In this document: one piece after another, positions 10,563 through 21,628 of the stretch | Position numbering within the stretch: the first letter of the stretch is position 1 | Layout: each line of letters begins with the position of its first letter | From: Polymyxa betae | Lineage: Eukaryota > Endomyxa > Phytomyxea > Plasmodiophorida > Plasmodiophoridae | Length of the DNA: 64,000 bases | Assembly: GCA_003693705.1 (NCBI GenBank) | Contig: RBZT01000754.1 | Coordinates: 1 to 64,000 of the forward strand | Direction of reading: 5' to 3' | The notes under the pieces: model-generated | What the model was told of the DNA's origin: nothing | The model's database searches: none | Seen by the model: the letters and a program-made list of their open reading frames with translations, nothing else | Made by a program: the position numbers and the translations under genes

Positions 10563-12441
10563 TCAGTTCCTGGAAGCCAATTTCATCAGTTTTTCTGTGC
10601 TATCACTCGTGAGGGAACACCGTTTCGGTGTAATCACGTTACCGCTCTCTGAAAATATCGATTCACATGGGACATAACTTCCCATGATCATCAGAGTATC
10701 ACGCGCCAGCTGGCTTAGAGAAGGAAACCTCTGTGCATGCGCATTCCACCATTGTAGAATATCGGTGCAAGTTTGGTCCGGCCGTGCTGTAGTCAGCAAG
10801 AAGTCGGCAACATCATCACGGTCATCACATGCTGCTTCGTCCCCAGATGATTCCGCGAGAAGGTCAAAATGTCGCTCATCCCCGCTTCTAGAAGCAGGTT
10901 GAGATGCAATATATCCATACTCTGATGAAAGGATAGCTCGGATCAACTCCTTGAGACTTGATTGTTGCTTGTTCGCGGATCCAGAATGAGGGCGATTTTG
11001 TTAGTGATGCTGCACATATGTTTCTCATATCTCAAAAGCTTGTCTTTCATATCAGAGGCAGCATTTTTGACACTTGGAGTTGTGAAACCTGTTGAAGCGT
11101 TTCCCATATCAGTCTTTTCGCACAATTTGGTTAACAAACGAAATATCCGGGGCTGCCTCGAAAGCGCTGCATAAGAAGACCCACTAGCCGCAACAGTACA
11201 CTGATATGCCTGTTTCAAGAAATCTTCGTCCGACTTCAGCACTCTCCAGATCATCGGATCTGTCAAAAAAGAAAACTGACCCAATGTATTGGCGTACTCT
11301 GAACGTCCTATTATGTGAATCGCTACTCGCTCGAACTTGAACCAGTTTTCTGTCATCTCGAACATTGTATTCCAGCGAGTTTCGACGTCAATATTGGGAA
11401 CATGAATCTGTTGCTTAGTGAATCCAAGCATTAGACAAGCTTCCTCAAACGCTTCACAAAGCTGACAGGACACACGGATTGCCTGAAAAACTGGGTCAGG
11501 GGTTAAGTACAGAATATAGCAGCTCTTACCTTCGTAAATTCCTGTAAAAGTTCAATATCTTTCTTGATAGATTGTACGGCATCAATGACTGCCCTGTTGA
11601 TAATGTGGCAGACACACCGTATATGCCAGTCGTCGTTCAAATCAAGATTGAACTCTGATATCAGTCTATCTTTGAGACGAGACATAGCAGGAGCCATTTC
11701 AGCACCACTGTCAGTAGTGACTGCTCTGAAACGATTACCTAATTTGTAGTATTTCAGGATTTCATAAACAATCTCCGTCTCCGATGTGGTGATCTGGTTA
11801 TGCGGACGTGGGAAATATCGATAATCGAGTAAAGCACTTTGCAAGCGCCAATGATCATTAATCCAGTGACATGTCGTGCCCAAAAACCCTTTCATATCTC
11901 TTGAAGACCAGCCATCTATAGTGATGGCAGCACGACCAGGATTTGTTTCAAGAATAACTTGAAATTTTGATTTGGCAACAGCAAATTAATCACTCAAGCA
12001 GCGAGCCAGAGTATGTCGGCTGGGAAGCTCATATCGTGGATCAATTATTTTCAGAAACGACGAAAGAGTCTGGCTTTCCAGAACGTTAAATACTTGCTTA
12101 ACTTCTTGTTTCTTGCGTGTCGAATCATCAATCGGAGGCAGTTGTGGATCGATAATTGTTCCATTTGCAGATAATGTAGTTTGCTTAGATCCTGCTTCAT
12201 TACAGACCGGTTTGACGATATTGTGAGCATTCTTCAGGTGTCTTTCTAATGTGCTATTTCTAGTTTGCTTGCCGAACAACGCAGGCTTCTTAGAAGGACA
12301 TTTGAGACAAATTTCGTTAGCAGGGTTTTCCTGAGACAGGCCAAAATATTCGTTTGCCCAGAAGTCAGACATTCGCCTTTTTAAAGTTCGACCGCAAGGC
12401 GAAATCAGAGGGGTGTCATCTGCTACGGATTTCCCTTCCAT
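10563..12441 (-). pseudogene. hAT-1 transposase (BED finger to hATC), frameshifted
   Basis: It starts at an ATG (12441). A BED-type zinc finger follows: CLKC...RHLKNAH, residues ~43-70. The first catalytic Asp is in the IDGWSS block (~11915) just before MKGFLGTTCHW, and the second is in VTTDSGAEMAP. The insertion-domain region carries ETRWNTMFEM and IALILDPR. The C-terminal hATC dimerisation domain is very well kept: DILQWWNAH, FPSLSQLARD, MIMGSYVPCESIFSESG. The protein is spread over four open segments (12441-11986, 11895-11503, 11473-10943, 10946-10563). Some of the breaks could be introns, but I see no convincing splice pairs, so I call it broken. Confidence 0.88.
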
Positions 12442-12779
12442 TAAAAAAGGCTCTTATTCTCCTGATTCAAGCTCAACGACCTCTAGCTCGATTGCAGCTG
12501 CGTCAGATACACATGAAGAGGACGTTATTGAGAAGGGAGAAGTTGGCGATGTTAAAAGAAAGGATTCCACGACGGGTTTCAACTGTTCAGATGGGAACGA
12601 GACTTGGAATGCAGTATTTTTATCAGGAAGCTACAGGCATTTTTCAATTCTAGGCTACCTAGTTCCTGTAGCCCAGTTGTTTCTGGTGACAATCAGCAAG
12701 TAGCAGGTGAAGTGTCCTTGTCTTGTGAGTGGCCGTGCGCCAGTGTTTCCAACACGCGGAAAAAACAATACTGAGAATT

Positions 12780-12862
12780 TTATTTGACGGAGCTGGGAAC
12801 TGCGAAGGGACCGTGAAAGACCGGTCCAGGACCGGTCTTTGGACCGGACCGGACCGAATCGA
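12780..12862. repeat. hAT-1 right subterminal GGACCG cluster
   Basis: Shorter counterpart of the left cluster, with several GACCGGTC and GGACCGGACC units just inside the right inverted repeat. Confidence 0.7.
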
Positions 12863-12959
12863 GGTGTAAGACTCCTTGACAAAATACCATAATGCCGGGC
12901 CAACGAGGGCTAAAAAATCGTCGCCCATTTCCGACAATTGGTGTAGATTTTATTTAGGA

Positions 12960-13140
12960 AGGAGCGGCGCCATGCAAAACGGTGCCAAAACGGATGTCTG
13001 ACCTCCTTTTTGAAAACGCCGTTTCACGGAGAGAAAACTGCGTTTTATGATGAGGCTCCGTTTTGCCTCCAGACAGTTGCAACTCAGTTTGAAACGGCGT
13101 TTTGCGCCACGGAACTGCGTTTTCAGCCTGCCTCCAGACT
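12960..13140. repeat. AACGCCGTTT-rich repetitive stretch
   Basis: Many related words (AAAACGG, AACGCCGTTT, AAACGGCGTTT, AACTGCGTTT) in both orientations, plus TGCCTCCAGAC twice. It looks like a small foldback or degenerate MITE between hAT-1 and Copia-E. I cannot set firm ends. Confidence 0.4.
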
Positions 13141-13149
13141 TACTCTTAG

Positions 13150-14460
13150 CTAGACGCCGATCCAGCAACGTCAACGCGGCCCTGATCGGCGTGCTCCTCA
13201 TCGGTGGCGCTGCCTTGAACACGAACTCCGGACTCGCCAGAATCTCCGTGACTACGTCCATGTCCGTGGTCGGCAGCCAATCCTTGATTGGTTTCAACTC
13301 CGTGACCGTCATCACCTGAATTGCATAGATTCATCTGTGTCATCATCCGACACATCCAGAGCAGTCCGCACTGCGGCGGCTCGCTTCATAACGCTCTGTG
13401 TGTCGCCGACGCCGTCCTGAAACCGGAATGTATCCTCATAAAAATGAGTATTGCGAGACTCAGTGATTCGCCGACTCACCATAAGCAGGAACACCCATGC
13501 CTTCTTCGCCATTGAAACGCCGCTCTGGACCGCGCGCTCCGCGTGCCGACACAGCTTCTCCTTTGTCAGCTTCCTGATCAGCACCCATTCTTCAGATCCG
13601 AAGACGCGTGCGAGAAAGGTTCGGCCGCGGTCCAGTAAGAACTTCAAGTGTGGTCGTCTGTCCGCTCAGTCGTCGAAGCGGAACTCGGTTATAGATCCAG
13701 GTAGAGTACTGGATGGCACTCCTCCAATACTCCGTGGGAAGACCAGACCTGATCAACAACGCCTGTGTCATTGCCACCAATTTTCCGCCGATCACATCCG
13801 AGAGCCCGTTCTGGAACGGCATTTTCGGGTCCGAGAACTCCTGCTGCGCACCCATCTCGTAGAGTTCCTTGCTGAATTCTCGCTGGAGAACTTGTCTCCT
13901 AGGGTCAGCGCAAAACACCTCCACGCGATTGTTGTCTGGGCTCATTCTCTCCAAACGCTTCAGAGCTGAAGTGGCGTGCAGCTCCTGTTGTCCGTTCCTG
14001 CTAAGTTTCACTGTCACTGCAAAACCGCTTGCATGGTCAACGTCAGTGGCAAAACAGTTCGTGCCATCGTTGGACAAGTCCGGCATCGACTGAAAATCCG
14101 ACCCGATCACCTCTCGTGGTCGCAGTTCACGAGTCCGCCGCCTCGGAATTTTCGCCACCTGCAGGTGCGCTTCGACTCAGACCCTGCACTTGCACTTCGC
14201 TTCCCGGTCCGCGTCGATGACGATCCGCAAACCGCCAACGGACCTTTGCGACTCCATCGCCGCCAGCGTCTGCTCACAGACATGACCCAGCCGGGAATGC
14301 GCCAGATCCTTCGAATCAGTGCCTGGCTGCTGTCCTTGGTTTTAATTTAAGCTGAGGAGGGTCAAGGCAATTCTATGCAAAAATCCTGCTCCCAAGAATG
14401 GCCAGCATAAAGCAGACCCTGCCGAAGGGATGCAGTCAGCAGAATCTTACCGTAGGCAGC
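13150..14460 (-). pseudogene. Copia-E pre-integrase and integrase
   Basis: Reading on the minus strand, HSRLGHV near 14300 and a CKC pair give the pre-integrase zinc site in broken frames. The integrase core then runs from 14158 to 13592 with GSDFQSMPD (first Asp), EVFCADPRR (second Asp), and FQNGLSDVIGG where the catalytic Glu is expected; here the residue is Asp. LPTEYW and YNRVPL follow. A second segment (13647-13312) continues with the post-core region. Below about 13315 the linker toward RT is barely readable, and RT and RNase H are absent. The copia assignment is firm. Confidence 0.8.
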
Positions 14461-14564
14461 AATAATCTTCGACGATCGCGCAATCTCCCCATGTGATCAG
14501 TTCCGGCACCCAGGTTGGTAAGGGCCGCTGTCATGGCGAAGAAGTTGACGACCGCGTCCATCGC

Positions 14565-15306
14565 CTAGTTCACGTTTTTCATGGTGACAAGCTGCCCGTT
14601 AGCGGCTTTCCAGACACCGTCACCCTTACCGTGAATTTCTATGCCATTACCGCCCACGCCTCCAAATGACGGCCTCTTTTCTTTGTCGAGCATCTGGAGT
14701 CCGCCTTTGAAATGCTCAGTATGGGTTGAGACGTGACCAAAGGTTGCGGCTCCGTCCAACACCCACTCGCGGAATTCTGCGGAGTTCCGCTGTCGCTAGA
14801 CAACGCCATTGACAGAATCGCCACATTTGCGCGGCCCTTGACGTCGTTCTGTGCGTCCTTCTTTTTACTTCGACAATCGGCAGCTCGGTGGCCGCTCTTT
14901 CCATAGTCATAACAGCGCCCTTTGAACGCTCACCTACGGCGTCCGCGAACCGCGCTCATCCCCTGTCAGGCGTCAGAGTCCGTGACGTCACCAATTACTG
15001 CCATCCGTCGTAGATGTAAAATACGTTGCTTGAGGACAACTCCTTCGACAGTCCCGACGGTCGTCGATTCCGGACCTGCTCCATGTCGTTTGGGAGGGAC
15101 ATGCACATGAGGACGCCCATCACGAGGTCCGGCAGGGCACGGTTCTGGTCAATGACCATGCGCATGTTCTTGTCGACCATGGCCTCCAGCATGCCAAACA
15201 ATTCAATATAATGCGTCGCCAAGTCCTGACTCTTCTTCCCCGGGTATTCAGCTGATAAGGCCGACCAAGCCCCGGCTGGATAGTTTACGAATGCCTTTAT
15301 CATCAT
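14565..15306 (-). pseudogene. Copia-E gag and protease
   Basis: Gag is read from about 15306 to 14995 with YPGKKSQDLATHY, DQNRALPDLVMG and a block ending RNRRPSGLSKEL. After a frame change, a zinc knuckle CYDYGKSGHRAADC appears near 14890, with Tyr in place of the second Cys. The protease follows as WTEP/VLDGAATFGHV near 14770, where DSGA has become DGAA. The same frame goes on with THTEHFKGG, typical of the residues after a copia protease active site. No start ATG can be assigned with confidence. Confidence 0.8.
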
Positions 15307-15309
15307 AGT

Positions 15310-15765
15310 AGCGCAACTCTATCTCCGTGGACGATTTGCTTTCTTGTATCAATTATATTTTCGACTTCGAATACAGAATGGTTTTGTATCCGTGATTCGG
15401 TAGATGCCTCTCCATTTAACAAAGAACTTTCCCACCGTATTTGGCTCAGGTAGACCAATGAAAACAAAATCACCGACTTAGAAATTCGTTAATCTCGTCA
15501 ATCTCCGAAACTGGTCTTTGTGCGCTCTCTTCTACGCCCGCTGTTTTTGCGAACTTCAGCAATTCTCGATGCATTTTCTGAAGCGCGAATCCAAATCCGT
15601 CACACACTTTGTAACTTTGTCTTTTGATAATGAACTTTCCGAGAAAACTCTCTACCTGGGTGCCAAAAAAACATCCGATAACGGATTTTCGGGTGTGAGA
15701 CGAATCATGACTGTAATAGGTGCATTAACGTTCAACAGAATCTGCTCTCTGTAATTGATCGTATG
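15310..15765. other. Unassigned stretch between Copia-E and Gypsy-1
   Basis: AT-richer sequence with short frames on both strands and no motif I recognise. It could be a copia leader or LTR, but no repeat partner is visible. Confidence 0.3.
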
Positions 15766-15769
15766 TTCA

Positions 15770-16160
15770 ATATTATGATTTCAAGTAGGGCCAATCGTGC
15801 TTGTCCCATCTCAGCTCTGACAACAAAACTATGATTAACAATACATGTTTTTTGTTTATCACTTCACTTGAACCATTATTGTAGTGTCCGTAGGCAACTG
15901 TCATGTCATGCTTCATATTGCATCTGCGTTCGTATGGCCCAAGATTTGCGTACTGCCAAACAGAGCTCGACATTCCATCAGCGCTTCCACTGTTACCATG
16001 GCGTTCGGTGTATGTGCTGGGGTGATTCTAGTCATACCATTCAGGTCTTCTTTCAAAACCAGATCCTTCTGAAAATTGTGGGATTGATGTTGAGGTCCTG
16101 GCACTACATACTCTATAGACAAGTCATATGTAGCACTTCATTACGCTGCGCTACGTGCCG
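15770..16160 (-). pseudogene. Gypsy-1 integrase fragment
   Basis: On the minus strand one segment reads LVLKEDLNGMTRITP...TVEALMECRALFG, and the next, in another frame, reads MTVAYGHYNNGSSEVINK...LLSELRWDKHDWPYL. These match, in order, the first Asp block, the strand before the second Asp, and the Asn-Gly-x-x-Glu block of Ty3/gypsy integrase. The second Asp region is degenerate (ILGHTNADA). The same blocks are read in Gypsy-2 at 24000-24640, so the two are related copies. There is no RT nearby. Confidence 0.75.
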
Positions 16161-16344
16161 TTAAAGGCTTCTTCGAGTGGCCTTGGAATTCTGACTCTAG
16201 CTCTGGTTGGAACTCAGTTCAAACCAAGTTTGCACAATTATCTCACATCTTTTTCTCGGCATTTCCACTAGCAGAACTCTGCTAATATTTTGTCGTTGCT
16301 TGATATCCCGGATGGCCGCTGATGATTCGAGCCTTGGCAGGTTT

Positions 16345-16640
16345 CATCTTTAATTCCAGCTTGAGAACCGACGCCATGATAAAAGGAATTTCTCGATGTG
16401 TGGACGTATCTTTTTTGAGTAATATTCCAACCCACTGAGAAAATCTGCATCAGTAAAAACTGCCATATTCGCGTTCATCAAATTGGTCATAACCGAAGAA
16501 CGAAGGTTGTGTTCCACCATTGTGAGAGCACTTTGAGGATATGCAGTGGGACCAGTACCTTGGCGTCGTGTGTTATCGAGAATTTCTCGATAACGTTCAT
16601 ACTTTTGACGGAACAGCGATGTCGCGAATATCCAAGGTCC
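16345..16640 (-). pseudogene. Possible Gypsy-1 gag fragment
   Basis: A stop-free minus-strand frame of ~98 codons reads FRQKYERYREIL, NTRRQGTGPTAYP, VMTNLMNANM and FTDADFLSGLEYY. I do not recognise it firmly. Its place just downstream of an LTR on the same strand, before integrase, suggests gag. Confidence 0.35.
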
Positions 16641-16675
16641 TGAGTATTGCAGGTTTGCCTGGCTTAACTAAAAGT

Positions 16676-16863
16676 TGTAGCAAGTCTACTTGAAACTGAT
16701 GCTACAATTGTAATGATGAATGCAGAATGATCATATTAGATGGATTTCAAGCCGTTATATATCATTAGCATCGGGGGTTTGCTCGGAATTCGGAAAAATT
16801 CCGATCAACGGAGTTTAATCAGGTCTGATCGGAGGTTAGTCAAAGATTGCGTATAAATTGACA
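16676..16863 (-). repeat. Gypsy LTR (188 bp)
   Basis: On the minus strand it begins TGTCAATTTATACGC and ends GACTTGCTACA. A close relative of the same length lies at 38106-38291 on the plus strand. A polypurine tract (AGGGAGGGGAGTT) directly precedes it on the minus strand, and the chromodomain-like pol end sits beyond that, so it is the 3' LTR of the element to its right. Confidence 0.85.
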
Positions 16864-16971
16864 AACTCCCCTCCCTAAAACACTCTACGGATATTATGAG
16901 TATCCGGAAATCCTAAGTTGCGGTTAAAAAACCATCGGGCGAGAGATCAATAATGGAAAAAGACATGCAAC

Positions 16972-17310
16972 TCACTTCAGAGTCCACTGCTTAAGCTTTT
17001 CAGAACCCATATCCGCTAATGCATGATTCAATAACTTCAATTCTTTACGACAAAGTTTTACCAAATCAGGAACATCTATCGAAAGACTCTCTAACAGTTC
17101 CCAGCTACTTTTTGTCCGAGTGAATCCCTTCAAATCAACCAAGAAATCAATCTGCAGAGTATCCGAATTGAAACGACAGTCAAGGAATCGTTAAACCTCA
17201 TAGCTTGCATTATAATATCATAAGTAAACCGGTCCTTTATTTCTTTACTTAGATTGAATGGTCTATCAGCATATATCAAATTCGCTCCCCATGTACAATC
17301 CGTTTTGCAC
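16972..17310 (-). pseudogene. Gypsy-1 pol C-terminus, chromodomain-like
   Basis: Minus-strand reading gives WGANLIYADRPF, IKDRFTYDI, then FLVDLKGFTRTKSSWELL and VPDLVKLCRKELKLLNHALAD, with a stop at 16972-16974. The LVDLKGF...SWE pattern is that of chromodomains at the C-terminus of gypsy integrases, which read histone marks and guide insertion. The same tail is found in Gypsy-2 (24800-25068): WKEF...SSWEHLEIFSDVPVL...RELKSAGHALAD. One frame change lies near 17150. The polypurine tract and LTR follow as expected. Confidence 0.7.
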
Positions 17311-17383
17311 CATTGGCAACATTTTCGACTTCGAAAATGTAATTACTATTCCCCTATGCATCTTTGCTAGTGAAACTTGTGCG

Positions 17384-17860
17384 GATCGTTTTCGTGTATA
17401 GATCGGACCGGCCCGAGTTTTCGTGGCGACAAATGGCGTCGAATTGAAGGTAATTTTAATCTTTTAACCGGCTAGGGTGGATGCTGCCCAATTGTGAAAT
17501 TTTCTTTGCTCTCAGTTCATTAATAGTTTTAAAGGTTTTCTGCATTGATTAAAACAGCTGGCTGCCCTTATGAATGATTTTTTCTCTACATTTCCTTCGG
17601 TCTTGTCACTGATGGGACGCATAATGACTTTACCTTTTCGCTTGAAGGGCCTTTCGGGGCCACTCTAGCATTCCTGTTTGTTCAACCTATAGTTTGTAAA
17701 CCCTGTACTGATTGTTGTCGTGTATAGGTCGGGGCGGTCGGGGTTCTTGCTGGCGATGTTGGCTTCGAATCGGGACTCCTTTCAGCAATTGTATCGGCTA
17801 GGGTGGATGCTGCCCTTTTATAAAATTTTCTCTCTTCCCAGTTTATTATTTTAAGGGCAA
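17384..17860 (+). repeat. Tandem exon-like repeat, ~1.5 units of ~327 bp
   Basis: Two copies start 17384 and 17711. Both contain GTGTATAG followed by a G-rich exon-like segment, then GGCTAGGGTGGATGCTGCCC (17470-17489 and 17796-17815, 326 bp apart) and an AT-rich stretch with TGAAATTTTC. An inverted, diverged copy of the same family lies at 23480-23995. The 18-nt word GATCGTTTTCGTGTATAG at 17384-17401 occurs identically twice in the array at 34.4-35.8 kb. Confidence 0.8.
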
Positions 17861-17904
17861 CACTATCACAGTTTCAAATTGATTGCTTAAATCTGAGTTC
17901 TAAC

Positions 17905-18340
17905 AAAATTTTTTATAATTGCTTTTGAAGTTATCCAGCGACCAGTTGTTTGCAATTCGAAGATTTTCAAGTACTTTCACAGCAGCAGCTTCAGATTTCC
18001 CTTCTGCAATACTGGCAGCAGTCTTTTTTATATCTTGTGTCGTCTCGAAAAGAACTTTATCTCCGTGTCAGACGACGTCCACCGTGGCCCATACCTCTCT
18101 GCTCGAGCTATTCATCATTTGGGTTGCCACCAAGACCGATGTTAAATTCCTTCCAAATTTCATCGACGGTGAATAGATTTTTCGACAGTTTATAATGAGG
18201 AACGGGGGGAGGGGCATGACAAGCCGAGCTGTCAGTGTGGGGTAGCTCTGTTTTCTCCTCTTTAGCCATCGATCTCGGCACCGGTTCATTTGCTGGAACA
18301 CGATTTATGAATATAGGGGGCACGTCCGGAGATCAAATCA
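17905..18340 (-). pseudogene. Crypton-1 C-terminal GCR1_C-like DNA-binding domain
   Basis: On the minus strand VPHYKLSKNLFTVDEIWKEF and IGLGGNPNDE lead into LEQR and YGPRW, then a basic region. This order (YxLSR, TVxxLWxEW, GLGGxPS, WxxGRR) is the GCR1_C domain found at the C-terminus of Cryptons and related fungal proteins. Frames change at about 18115 and again near 18060. The segment ends near 17905 next to the tandem exon-like repeat. It belongs with the tyrosine recombinase upstream on the same strand. Confidence 0.75.
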
Positions 18341-19790
18341 TTGAGCTAAACGACTAAAGATTTCTCTTGCTTTTGAAAACTCTTGGCGTAGCTCGGCGAT
18401 TTTGGCCACGATTTAGCCATGAATACAGTCGATTTTGGCTGACAAATCTTGCATGGCGTTCTGCAATCTCATCTCGGTCGGATCGCATGAATCCAAGATT
18501 CTCTGTTCATGCTGCTTGAATTCGCGAAACGGCAAAGATTGATAAAGAGGCAATGTATGCAATGCGAACAAGGCATCATTGGGGAACTTCTCAATTAGAA
18601 CAGCAGCATACTGAAGAATGACAATTCGGAGATACTGTAACAGTCGTAAAAACCCATTGAACAGCTAGTGTCTTCTCTCAAATCTACGACATCGTTCAAA
18701 TAGTCTTCAGTAAATGGGAGTTTTTGGCGCTGAAACAGTTCGCTGGGATTTGTATTCGCTCGCTTTAAATAATACTGCCCCGATTAAGGCGGAAATCCAG
18801 CCATCGTTCGGATAGCGGCACGAGGTAAATCCGATAAATAACATCCAGCTAATGCTTGAGCATTCCAACGACCTAAACGGCGTATGTCTGCTTCTTCGGC
18901 ACCACCATGTTTTGCAATACTTGCACCTGATCCACGTGCAACATGCGTTTTGGCTTTAGTGGTGATTCCAAATATGTGAAACATTCACTGATGCCATTTA
19001 ATTGGGTCTGGTACGTAACTTCTGACGACGGCCCTTTCCATCCGGGTATCACTTTCAGATCAAACCAATGCCTATTGGTAGTTAGGTTCAAAGTTAGAAG
19101 AAGATTCAGATGCCAAAGCCGTAAGAAATAAAATCCAAAACAGCCAATGGCACAGACTTCTGGATTCTGATGCCGAATACACGCTACAAGTTCTTGCCGG
19201 CCAAATTGATTTGTTTTGCCTCGATCCATCACTACAATCAAGGCCTTGCATGGCGTATAACCTTCATTTTCCAAATCCAGTGCTAACAAGTCAACAAGCT
19301 CACATCGTCGGAAGCTTTCGCCTCTTAACAGGCAAAAATGGCTAAGCATGAACATGAGCTTGTTCCTTACACCCGATAAGTTATTTTGAGATGTAAAATG
19401 GCTGCATATTCTCTGCAGCTCTTCAATCCTGGTGAACCCACCCATCTTGTAACGTGCCAGCTCCACGATCAAAGGTATTTGCTCTGTTGAGGGCGTGCGT
19501 AGCACTTCTAGCAAATCGAAAGAGATGTTTCAACGCAGGACAGTCACGAGGGTGGGGATTCGAGTTTCTGATAAAAGAGCTTCTGTTGATTGCATAAATC
19601 AATGCATGCGGCTCCTTAAGCCTTCAGCGACGAGGATCCAATGACGGCACCTCTTTGCTGTTTGTTCGGTCTGTTCACAACAGTCCTGAGGAAAGAATGG
19701 ATTTTGGGTCGAGTAACTGGAAGAATCGGTAACCGTGACACTACGCGATAGAAAATCGATATGTTTGAAATGCTGGGAGAGCCGCACCTA
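18341..19790 (-). pseudogene. Crypton-1 tyrosine recombinase
   Basis: The body of the recombinase is read from 19514: LSHFCLLRGESFRRCEL carries the first catalytic Arg. After a frameshift near 18960, KTHVARGSGAS gives the H-x-x-R box, and GRWNAQALAGCYLSDLPRAAIRTMAGFPP gives the catalytic Tyr in the CYL context typical of Crypton and Ndc10-like proteins. A TAA follows AGFPP, but the frame goes on with YYLKRANTNPSELFQ. Further on the reading becomes patchy (ILDSCDPTEMRLQNAMQDL). Such enzymes cut and join DNA through a 3'-phosphotyrosine and leave no inverted repeats. The upstream limit near 19790 is approximate. Confidence 0.85.
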
Positions 19791-19799
19791 TGCTATGCT

Positions 19800-21035
19800 T
19801 GGTTGAAACTAGGCGCTCCGCCTAGAAGAAAAAAATATTTTAGGGGTGTAACTTGACTGTATCTCGAAGCGGTAGTCATCGTCACTTTGCTGGGTGAAAT
19901 CAAGGACGAGAGACTCGGCGCCATTGTTGTTTACCCACCAGTTGTCAATGCAGTCTGGGTGAGTTTTAACAGGGAGTGGCAGCCCCACTTTATAGACGCA
20001 CTCCTGTGGGGTATTGACTTTGAAATATAACATTAGACATTGTCTTTGGTCGCCATCGTCGCCGTCATATCTTGATGCTCGTACTTTTTCTTATTAGCGA
20101 ACATTTTCGCCGTCAGTCTGTTTGGCTGCGGATATGAAACAGAATTTCAAGACCGTCTTTCGATATTTCCTGCGTATTATCAGTTCCTGGAAACAAGGGA
20201 AATATAACGATATGTGTCAATATTTGCAGAGTATTTCTTGAAAAAGGCTCTTATTTTATTATATATATATCAACTGCCCAATGGACTCCGTGACGGAATA
20301 TCCGGTCTGGAAATGTGAGCTGGAATACAGAATTGATTTTGCCCCAAAACACCAAAATCAGAACCGTAGGTCTGCTACAGATTGCGTGATGTTTCAAGGT
20401 TTGGTGATCCAGATAGTGCATAATGTGGTGCATCCGCAAGCGTTTTTTTCAGAATTGGTATCAGCTTCGACAGCCGAATGGATCGCTTCGACTTTAGATT
20501 GTGTTGGGATCATGTTCTTCGAAACGCTTGGTGGGATTGGGATTTTCGTTTTCCGTCAAATATATTCGGCGTGGACCGAATTCTGGGGTTTTTATCAGGC
20601 CGCGTCACATCGTCACCGCAGAATATTGTATTTATATCAGTAGGATAATAATCGAAGGAAGACTGATGTGAGCCTGTGAAGGAATCACTGTCGCCTTTCA
20701 CAACAATAAAGAATCAATACACGGAATGCAGGAAGCAAACAGTACTTAGATCCTCTCCAGTACATACTGGCTATTAATGTCCCGGGCCTATACTTCGCCA
20801 TCATCGGTAGCTTCACCTTAATATATTTGCCTGTTTGTTGTTTCAGGGCCCCCTTGGCGTACTCACTTCTCAACAGACAATGCAGGGACAAAGTCAAAAG
20901 ATGACGGGGAATTGGTCGGCCATGGCAACGATATGAAGCTCCTTTTTTGACCAATTTTATGATCAATGATCAATAAAATGATCAAGTCCGTAGATACTGC
21001 CACCATAATAACTGGTGTCGTTTAGCAGCGATTAT
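19800..21035. other. Unassigned stretch
   Basis: It contains a minus-strand open frame (19809-20033) reading MLYFKVNTPQECVYKV...DCIDNWWVNNNGAESLVLDF, protein-like but unknown to me. A plus-strand stretch at 20240-20470 has a TATATATA run followed by GGACTCCGTGACGG, then TTGGTATCAGC at 20455. This resembles an LTR end next to an initiator-Met primer-binding site, but no partner LTR is seen. A 7-bp hairpin (CTAGGCG/CGCCTAG) lies near 19809. Confidence 0.3.
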
Positions 21036-21628
21036 TTCCCTGAAATTTGATATTTGATCTGAATCTAATCATGCCAGCCTCTGCTGCAAAGCATCCGATG
21101 ATTTTGTCGGCAACCACAAATATGTATTCTCTTCTACCTACAGGAACGGCCAACATTATTATAGATGCAGCCAATGGCGTACATCTAAAAAGCGATCATC
21201 TTCATGTCCTGCTGCTCTCCTTGTCGATCCTGACGGAATTATCGACCAAGGATTTATTTCCAAAGATCACACGTGTCGAATTGGTTTAGACGATTGCGAA
21301 TCCGTTTCCCAAATCGTTAACGTGATTGCAGAAGCATACTTATATTGTTGTATTGATCGATTTGTAAAATTCAGTATCTGTCATGCGTTTCCTTAGATGC
21401 AAGATCTCATTGATGATCTTGCAATTTCTCAGCGGTCCTAAACAGCCGAATCGATCTGGATTGATGTCAGAAATGTCATTGTTTCTAAGTATGGTCGCGT
21501 TCCAATTCACATGATGGACAAAAATCAAGTCATCGCTCGTGTGGAAAGCAAGCGCCATGGCGGTCGGAGAGCCGATAGGCTCCAAGATATCGAGAATCCC
21601 AATCTTGCTCTTTCCAGAGATGGAATGA

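Larger units (their letters stand above)
10270..12868 (-). mobile_element. hAT-1 DNA transposon
   Basis: A hAT transposase read on the minus strand is flanked by imperfect terminal inverted repeats. 10270-10294 and the reverse complement of 12844-12868 agree at 20 of 25 positions, both ending in CGGTCCGGTCCGG. Just inside each end are clusters of GGACCG/CGGTCC. I could not find an 8-bp target duplication at these exact ends, so the outer boundary may be off by a few bases or the duplication has decayed. Confidence 0.8.

Noticed and set aside
13047-13319. Plus-strand open frame with a hydrophobic stretch
   Set aside because: It is the antisense shadow of the Copia-E linker and of the AACGCCGTTT-rich repeat.
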